This document shows positions 1 through 5,348 of a DNA stretch of 13,616 bases, in pieces (the first letter of the stretch is position 1; each line of letters starts with the position of its first letter). This DNA is from SIAJ01 sp036266155. GTDB taxonomy: Bacteria > Planctomycetota > Planctomycetia > Gemmatales > Gemmataceae. The notes below the pieces were generated by a model, which saw nothing but the letters and a program-made list of their open reading frames with translations, did not search any database and was not told the DNA's origin. The stretch spans positions 1 through 13,616 of the forward strand of contig DATANR010000302.1 of assembly GCA_036266155.1 (NCBI GenBank), in the 5' to 3' direction. A program made the translations under genes and the position numbers.

Positions 1-1508
1 ACCGTTCCCGTTTTCCGCTGATCGTCGAGGCGCTGGAAGTTCGCGACGTACCGGCGACCATCAACGGCGTCGTATTCCTTGATTACGACAACTCCGGCGC
101 GATGAATGGTCCGGACGTTGGCATCGCCGGCGTAACCATCACGCTGACGGGCGGCAACCTCGACACGCCGCTCACGCGCACGACGGATGCGCAGGGCACG
201 TGGGGTTTCACTGGCCTTGCCGCGGGAACCTATGTGGTGACGGAGACACAGCCGGTCACGCCGGCCAATCAGGATGGCAAAGCTACCGCTGGCCCCGCGG
301 GCGGCACGCCGGGCGCCAATACGATCACCGGAATCGTCTTGACCGCGAACACGACGGCGTCCGGTAATTTGTTTGCCGAGGTGCCGCTCGTCGGCACCGG
401 TGGTGCGGTGTTTGAGGACACGAATGGCAATGGTAAGAAGGATAACGGTGAACCCGCCGTTGTCGGCGCCACCGTGACATTGACTGGTAATAGCGTCGTC
501 ACCGGGAACATTGCTCCCAAAACGACAACCACAGATAGCTCGGGAGCGTATTCGTTCACCGGCCTGACTCCCGGCATTTACACGATCGCAGAAACGCAAC
601 CGGCCGGCTACTCAGATGGAGCCGAGCAGAACGGCACGCCGGCCGCAACGGTCACCAATGACAAGTTCGCCAACATCGATCTCACGAAGACCGCGGCCGT
701 GAGCGGCGGATTTAACTTCGGCGAAATTAAGGGCGGGTTTTTGACTGGCCTCGTGTTCGCCGACGCCAACAACGACGGTATTCACGCTGCCTCGGGCGAA
801 CCCGGCATCGCAGGCGTGCGCATCCGCATCGTGGGCACCGACGCCACCGGCGCGGCCGTCAACCGCGTTGTCAACACGGATGCGTCCGGCGCGTTCACCT
901 TCAGCAACCTGCGCACGGGCACCTATTCTCTTTTCGAGACGCAGCCACCGACCTACGCCGACGGCATCGACAAGTCCGGCACGCCTGCCGGCGTCGCCAC
1001 GGTCAACGACCGCATCACCGGCATCAACTTCGTCGCATCGGCATCGGCGAGCGGTTATACGTTTGCCGAGCAGGCTCGAGCGGACCTGCGACTTCGACAG
1101 ACTCCGGTTTCCGCGACGACCGACGTCGGCGGCAACCTGACCATCACCTACACCTTGACCAACCGCGGCTCGGCCACGGCCACGGCGGCGTCGGTGCTTG
1201 TCAATTTCGACGGCCTCGACTTTATGACCGCGTCGTTACCGGCAGCTTTCAATTCAACGACGCGCGTGTGGACCGTCGGCGACGTCGCGCCTGGCGCAAC
1301 GGCCACGATCAAGCTCACCTTCCAGGGTTCCGCGGCCGGCAATTTCGCGCCGACAGCACATGCGACGACGACCTCATCAGAACTTTCGACGAAGAACAAC
1401 ACCTCGGTGAGCTATCTCGCCATCGGCGTCGTGGCGCCGCCATCTGGCGGCGGATCATTGCCGAGCCTTTGGTTCCTCTCAAGCAGCACCAGTTCCTTCC
1501 ATCGATAA
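1..1508 (+). CDS. Surface/extracellular protein with three SdrD_B-like domains and a DUF11-like domain (5' partial)
   Basis: The frame is open from base 3 to the TAA at 1506-1508, so the start codon lies upstream of the window. The first visible residues include PLIVEALEVRDVPA, an LE-x-R-x-x-P motif like that at the N-terminus of many planctomycete exported proteins, so few residues are probably missing. Three SdrD_B-like beta-sandwich domains follow (about bases 57-390, 400-723 and 735-1075). Each has a VFxDxxNxG-type opening, a G-x-Y-x-(V/I/L)-x-ETQP core and an F(G/A)E ending. The second carries a calcium-loop-like DTNGNGKKDNGE. Bases about 1080-1425 encode a DUF11-like domain (LTITYTLTNRGSATATAASV). 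The protein ends in a Gly/Pro/Ser linker and the short hydrophobic tail PSLWFLSSS. There is no cysteine. By family knowledge such domains are adhesive or structural stalks; the exact role is unknown. An intrinsic terminator follows 19 bp after the stop. Confidence 0.85.
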   Translation, partial: RSRFPLIVEALEVRDVPATINGVVFLDYDNSGAMNGPDVGIAGVTITLTGGNLDTPLTRTTDAQGTWGFTGLAAGTYVVTETQPVTPANQDGKATAGPAGGTPGANTITGIVLTANTTASGNLFAEVPLVGTGGAVFEDTNGNGKKDNGEPAVVGATVTLTGNSVVTGNIAPKTTTTDSSGAYSFTGLTPGIYTIAETQPAGYSDGAEQNGTPAATVTNDKFANIDLTKTAAVSGGFNFGEIKGGFLTGLVFADANNDGIHAASGEPGIAGVRIRIVGTDATGAAVNRVVNTDASGAFTFSNLRTGTYSLFETQPPTYADGIDKSGTPAGVATVNDRITGINFVASASASGYTFAEQARADLRLRQTPVSATTDVGGNLTITYTLTNRGSATATAASVLVNFDGLDFMTASLPAAFNSTTRVWTVGDVAPGATATIKLTFQGSAAGNFAPTAHATTTSSELSTKNNTSVSYLAIGVVAPPSGGGSLPSLWFLSSSTSSFHR

Positions 1509-1527
1509 GATCCTTGGACGGACACCA

Positions 1528-1580
1528 GAACGGGGCCGGCCGGCTGATGGATGGATCAGTCGACCGGCCCCGTTCTTTTT
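1528..1580 (+). terminator. Rho-independent terminator of the first surface-protein gene
   Basis: A perfect 12-bp stem (GAACGGGGCCGG at 1528-1539 with CCGGCCCCGTTC at 1564-1575) is followed directly by TTTTT at 1576-1580. The loop holds a further 5-bp pairing (CTGAT 1544-1548 with ATCAG 1555-1559). It sits 19 bp after the stop codon and should isolate the upstream gene from the nitrate operon. Confidence 0.9.
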
Positions 1581-1725
1581 CATGTCAGCCATGCGCTCGA
1601 CCAGTTCGTGCCTAGACGCGCGGCACTCAACGGTCGGGCATGACTTCAATTCTCCCGAGTCCCAGAACGAAGTTTTGCCGTAATTTCTAAGCGGTTTTGC
1701 GTTGCCCGATTGCGGTGGTCGCGGT

Positions 1726-1742
1726 TCGGCACGGCCATTGCG
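1726..1742 (+). promoter_or_regulatory. Sigma-54 (RpoN)-type promoter candidate for the nitrate operon
   Basis: The sequence TCGGCACGGCCATTGCG matches the -24/-12 consensus YTGGCACG-N4-TTGCW. GGCACG (1728-1733) and TTGC (1738-1741) are exact, and the invariant GG (1728-1729) and GC (1740-1741) are separated by the required 10 bases. Only the T before GG and the W after TTGC differ. It lies 94 bp before the TTG start of the nitrate reductase, predicting transcription from about 1753. Sigma-54 with NtrC-type activators is a known route of nitrogen control, so the location fits. No clear NtrC enhancer consensus was found upstream. Confidence 0.6.
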
Positions 1743-1820
1743 TTCCCGCACACAAGTTCGTTCGCGTTCCTCTCCCCGCGCTAACCGAACTGCGCCGACA
1801 TTGATTGTCGCTATGCGCCG

Positions 1821-1838
1821 GGAGAGACGAACTTCTTG
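1821..1838 (+). promoter_or_regulatory. Ribosome binding site selecting a TTG start
   Basis: GGAGAG at 1821-1826 stands 9 nt before TTG at 1836-1838. No ATG or GTG lies in frame between the upstream stop (1782-1784) and the first iron-sulfur cysteine codon (residue 9), so TTG is the only start that keeps the whole [4Fe-4S] motif and has a good Shine-Dalgarno sequence. Confidence 0.8.
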
Positions 1839-3983
1839 GCACTTCTGGGTGAATCTGTTTGTCCGTATTGCGGCGTGGGCTGTCGACTCCGGGTCGAGGG
1901 CGACAGTGCCGCGATCACCCGTGTTCGTGGTGTTGAATCGGCGCCGGCAAACTTTGGACGATTGTGTGCCAAGGGCGCACAGCTTGGACCGACAGTCGAT
2001 ACGGCCGATCGCGCCCGCTTCCCGCTGCTTCGGCGTTCTCGATCCGCAAATCTCGCGCGGGCCACCTGGGACGAGTCGCTCGATTTCATGGTCAGCGAGT
2101 TCCAGCGCATCATTGCGGAACACGGGCCAGATGCCGTTGCGTTTTATGGCTCCGGCCAACTCGACTCCGAGTCCGCTTACCTCGCCTGCAAACTCTTCAA
2201 AGGTTTCCTCGGCACCAACAACACCGACTCGAACAGCCGATTGTGCATGGCGGCCGCGGTCGCCGGATATCGATCTTCGCTCGGCGCCGATGGACCGCCC
2301 ACGTGTTACGACGACATCGATCAAGCCGACGTCGTCCTCGTCATCGGCTCCAACATGGCCGAGGCGCATCCAGTCACGTTCGATCGCTTGCGCAACAGCA
2401 AGAAAGATCGACCGCACCAACAGATCATTGTCGTCGACCCGCGCCGAACTGCGACTTGCTCGATTGCCGATCTGCATATTCCTCTCGCGCCCGGCTCTGA
2501 CATCGCCTTTCTAAATGCCGTCGGCCGATTGATTGTGCAGAACGGTCGAGCCGACGAGCACTTCATCGGCTTCCATACCCGCGCCTTTGTTGAATACGTC
2601 GCGTTCTTGATGAGCCAGTCGCTCGACGAATTGGTTGAGCAGTCGGGCGTATCGAGAGGTTTGATCGAACAGGCGGCCCGATTGATCGGCAAGAGTCGCG
2701 CGTTTCTCTCCTTCTATTGCATGGGGGTGAATCAAAGCACCGTCGGGATGTGGAAGAACAACAGCATCATCAACCTCCATCTCTTAACCGGCCAGATTGG
2801 CAAGCCAGGCGCCGGGCCATTCTCATTGACCGGCCAACCCAACGCGATGGGCGGACGTGAATGCGGGCTCTTGTGCCATCAACTTCCCGGCTATCGCCTG
2901 GTTGAAGACGCGAAGCATCGGACCGAAGTCGAGCATTTCTGGGGCCGTCCGATTGGCAGCATGTCGCCGAACAATGGCCTGAGCGCTGTCGAAATGTTCC
3001 AGGCCCTCGAGCGCGGATCGCTCAAAGCGATTTGGATCGCGGGCACCAATCCGATGGTCTCCTTGCCGGACCTGCACAGCGTGCGGCGCGGATTGGCGAG
3101 GGCCGAACTCGTCGTCGTCAGCGACGCCTATCACCCGACCGAAACGACGCGGCTGGCGGATTTGGTGCTTCCCGTGGCTTCGTGGGGCGAGAAGGACTCG
3201 ACCTCGACCAATAGCGAACGAATGGTGTCGCGGTCGCCCAAGATGTGGGACGCGCCTGGCGAAGCGCGGCCCGACTGGCAAGTCCTGTGCGCGGTCGCGG
3301 CGCAGATGGGGTTTGCGGACGACTTCGACTTTGCCAATGGTTCCCAGGTCTGGGACGAGTTCATTCGTCTGACGCGCGGTCGACCTTGTGACATGTACGG
3401 CATCAATTCGAGCCGGCTGAACGAGGGCGTCGGTCTGCAATGGCCCTGTCCGGACGCGTACCACTACGGAACCAAGCGTCGCTATCTCGACCAGACCTTC
3501 CCGACTGCGGACGGCAAGGCGGTCTTTCTGCCGCGGGATCATCGCGACCCCTTCGAACCTACCGACGAACAATTCCCGTTCGTGTTAACCACCGGCCGCA
3601 TCTACGCCCATTGGCACACGCTGACGCGTACGTCCAAGGCCGAGAAACTGATGGCGCGCGATCCATCTCCGTACGTCGAGATGGCTTTCGAAGACGCGGA
3701 TCGACTGAACATCGCCGACGGCGATTCGATCAAGCTCAGCACACGGCGCGGCGAGATCGTTCTGCCGGCTCGCCGCGAAGTCGGCATGCGGCCGGGAACG
3801 GTGTTCGTGCCGTTCCATTGGGGCGACCTGTTTGGCGAGGGAAACGCGCTGAACTATCTGACGGTTCCCGCCTTCGGTCCCGTGGAAAAACAACCGGAAT
3901 TGAAGTTCTGTGCGGCGGACGTGGCCAAAGTGCGGCCAGTAAAGGAAACACGCACCGCGCTCGAGGTGGTAGACGCAAACTGA
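1836..3983 (+). CDS. narB: Assimilatory nitrate reductase, molybdopterin catalytic subunit (NarB/NasA type)
   Basis: This 715-residue cytoplasmic enzyme should reduce nitrate to nitrite using a bis-molybdopterin guanine dinucleotide cofactor and one [4Fe-4S] cluster. The cluster ligands are C9, C12, C16 (CPYCGVGC) and C44 (RLCAKG). The probable Mo ligand is C137 in NSRLCMAAAVAGY, typical of assimilatory and periplasmic-type nitrate reductases. NAMGGRECGLLCHQLPGYR is another family signature. The C-terminal molybdopterin dinucleotide-binding domain begins near TTGR (residues 585-588) and includes HWHTLTRTSK and VPFHWGD. The length fits cyanobacterial-type NarB, without the extra C-terminal [2Fe-2S] domain of some NasA proteins. 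No partner electron-transfer subunit is encoded beside it, so ferredoxin or flavodoxin from elsewhere is inferred as donor. Start is TTG with a good RBS. The transporter gene starts 12 bp after its stop. A formate dehydrogenase is the main alternative, made unlikely by the context and NSRLCM. Confidence 0.93.
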   Translation: MALLGESVCPYCGVGCRLRVEGDSAAITRVRGVESAPANFGRLCAKGAQLGPTVDTADRARFPLLRRSRSANLARATWDESLDFMVSEFQRIIAEHGPDAVAFYGSGQLDSESAYLACKLFKGFLGTNNTDSNSRLCMAAAVAGYRSSLGADGPPTCYDDIDQADVVLVIGSNMAEAHPVTFDRLRNSKKDRPHQQIIVVDPRRTATCSIADLHIPLAPGSDIAFLNAVGRLIVQNGRADEHFIGFHTRAFVEYVAFLMSQSLDELVEQSGVSRGLIEQAARLIGKSRAFLSFYCMGVNQSTVGMWKNNSIINLHLLTGQIGKPGAGPFSLTGQPNAMGGRECGLLCHQLPGYRLVEDAKHRTEVEHFWGRPIGSMSPNNGLSAVEMFQALERGSLKAIWIAGTNPMVSLPDLHSVRRGLARAELVVVSDAYHPTETTRLADLVLPVASWGEKDSTSTNSERMVSRSPKMWDAPGEARPDWQVLCAVAAQMGFADDFDFANGSQVWDEFIRLTRGRPCDMYGINSSRLNEGVGLQWPCPDAYHYGTKRRYLDQTFPTADGKAVFLPRDHRDPFEPTDEQFPFVLTTGRIYAHWHTLTRTSKAEKLMARDPSPYVEMAFEDADRLNIADGDSIKLSTRRGEIVLPARREVGMRPGTVFVPFHWGDLFGEGNALNYLTVPAFGPVEKQPELKFCAADVAKVRPVKETRTALEVVDAN

Positions 3984-3995
3984 CGGAGGATTGGC

Positions 3996-5348
3996 ATGGC
4001 CCCCGAATCAACCGGACCCCGTCAGCGCGTACTGTGGCTGTCCACGATTGCGTTCACGTTGCTATTCGCGGTCTGGCTTCAACTCGGTGTGCTCGGACTG
4101 GAGTTGAAGAAAGATGCCGGGCTCATGCTCGGGGACGCGGCCACTGGTCTTTCACCTGATGCGTTGAAGGCCGCGATTCAAGAACGCTTTGAGTGGCTGT
4201 TGTCCGTCGCGATTCTGACCGGCTCGCTCTTCCGCCTGAGCTTCGGCATCTGGGCTGATCGTTTCGGCGGGCGGAACATGATGGTCCTGTTGCTGCTCCT
4301 GAGTGCCGTGCCCGCTTACCTCATGGCGCATGCTTCGAATTACGGCGAGCTGCTGATTTGCGCTGCGTTGACCGGACTCGCCGGCAACTCATTTACCGTC
4401 GGCATCGCGTGGTGCTCGGCCTGGTTTCCGGATCGATCGAAGGGGCTGGCGCTGGGCGTTTTCGGAGCCGGCAACGTCGGGGCTTCCGGGACGAAGTTGC
4501 TGGTCATTTTGGTTCCCAGCGTCTTGACCCTCGTGCCCGCGGCTGGCCTGCTCGGCGGTGTCATCCCCGGCGGCTGGCGCGTGGTGCCGGTCTTCTATTC
4601 CGTCATGCTCGTCGCGATGGCGGTCGCGATCGTGCTCCTCTGTCCGCGTGTCGATCGCAAACCGGGCAAGGGCCGGCGGCTCGCGGACATGCTGGCGCCC
4701 TTGAAATTCATCCGCGTCTGGCGGTTCAGCCTTTATTACGTCGTCGTTTTTGGCGCCTATGTGGCCCTCTCGGCCTGGCTGCCCGATTTCTATCGAACGA
4801 ATTATTTTGCCGACCTGCCGCAGAAAGACGGCGTGCGGATGGCGGCGCTGCTGACCGCTCTATTCATTTTCCCGGCGAGCTTGCTGCGACCTTTGGGCGG
4901 CTACCTTTCTGATCGCTATGGCCCACGCGCCGTTACCTACAGCATGTTCCTGCTGATGACGGCGGCAATCGTTCCGCTTTGCCTTCCTGCATCGATCTTG
5001 CCACTCAGCGCAATCGCTTTCACAAGTTTGCTGTTTATCGTCGGCGTCGGCATGGGGATCGCGAAAGCCAGCGTCTTCAAATACGTGCCCAACTACTTTC
5101 CGAATGACGTCGGCGCCGTCGGCGGATTGGTCGGAATGCTGGGTGCGCTCGGCGGTTTTCTTCTTCCCAAATTGTTCGGCATCCTCGGCCGCGCAACGGG
5201 CGTGCCGCAGGCGGCGTTCGTTGCGCTGCTGGCAATCACGCTGGGCAGTTTGGTTTGGCTGCATCTGGTCGTGATGCGAATCAAGGCAACGGAACGAGTG
5301 ACGGATCGGGTGACGGCGCCCGAGGCCGCGTACGGGAGCATCCCATGA
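3996..5348 (+). CDS. narK: NNP-family nitrate/nitrite transporter (major facilitator superfamily)
   Basis: A 450-residue, roughly 12-helix inner membrane protein expected to import nitrate (and possibly exchange nitrite). Helix 2 and the following loop show LFRLSFGIWADRFGGR, containing the MFS loop motif and R80. A second arginine is R298 in SLLRPLGGYLSDRYG. These match the two arginines that bind the anion in NarK-type carriers. The nitrate signature motifs are present twice: GLALGVFGAGNVGAS (residues 150-164) and GAVGGLVGMLGALGGF (373-388). A loop insertion after helix 1 (about residues 38-62) is usual in this family. The start ATG has GGAGG at 3985-3989. The stop overlaps the next start as ATGA (5345-5348), implying translational coupling to the nitrite reductase. 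Import rather than nitrite export is inferred from the operon. Confidence 0.93.
   Translation: MAPESTGPRQRVLWLSTIAFTLLFAVWLQLGVLGLELKKDAGLMLGDAATGLSPDALKAAIQERFEWLLSVAILTGSLFRLSFGIWADRFGGRNMMVLLLLLSAVPAYLMAHASNYGELLICAALTGLAGNSFTVGIAWCSAWFPDRSKGLALGVFGAGNVGASGTKLLVILVPSVLTLVPAAGLLGGVIPGGWRVVPVFYSVMLVAMAVAIVLLCPRVDRKPGKGRRLADMLAPLKFIRVWRFSLYYVVVFGAYVALSAWLPDFYRTNYFADLPQKDGVRMAALLTALFIFPASLLRPLGGYLSDRYGPRAVTYSMFLLMTAAIVPLCLPASILPLSAIAFTSLLFIVGVGMGIAKASVFKYVPNYFPNDVGAVGGLVGMLGALGGFLLPKLFGILGRATGVPQAAFVALLAITLGSLVWLHLVVMRIKATERVTDRVTAPEAAYGSIP
5334..5348 (+). promoter_or_regulatory. RBS and ATGA overlap selecting the nitrite reductase start
   Basis: GGGAG at 5334-5338 stands 6 nt before ATG 5345-5347, which overlaps the transporter stop TGA 5346-5348. 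An ATG at 5255 in the same frame would add 30 low-complexity residues lying entirely inside the transporter gene, so 5345 is preferred. The protein then begins MIVRARRPVVVVVGTGMAGG, with the FAD-binding motif correctly near the N-terminus. Confidence 0.85.

Larger units (their letters stand above)
1509..1835. other. Intergenic region before the nitrate operon
   Basis: No credible gene is seen. The region holds the terminator of the upstream gene, an imperfectly understood inverted repeat (GTGCC 1608-1612 and GGCAC 1622-1626, 9-nt spacer), a sigma-54-type promoter match at 1726-1742, an in-frame stop (TAA 1782-1784) that limits how far upstream the nitrate reductase can start, and the reductase ribosome binding site at 1821-1826. 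Confidence 0.7.

Noticed and set aside
1509..1835. Search for tRNA or other structured RNA gene before the nitrate operon
   Set aside because: No acceptor/T-arm pattern could be found by eye; only the terminator and promoter elements stand out.
1479..2477. 332-codon minus-strand ORF
   Set aside because: It overlaps the terminator, the intergenic region and the 5' part of the nitrate reductase; its sequence is Arg-rich and domain-free, typical of a shadow frame.
1702..2514. 270-codon plus-strand ORF overlapping the nitrate reductase start
   Set aside because: Composition (Ser/Arg/Pro-rich) and lack of motifs show it is an alternative frame of narB.
5255..5344. Upstream ATG that would extend the nitrite reductase by 30 residues
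   Set aside because: The extension lies inside the transporter gene and is low-complexity. ATG 5345 has an RBS and the classic ATGA overlap and places the FAD motif correctly.
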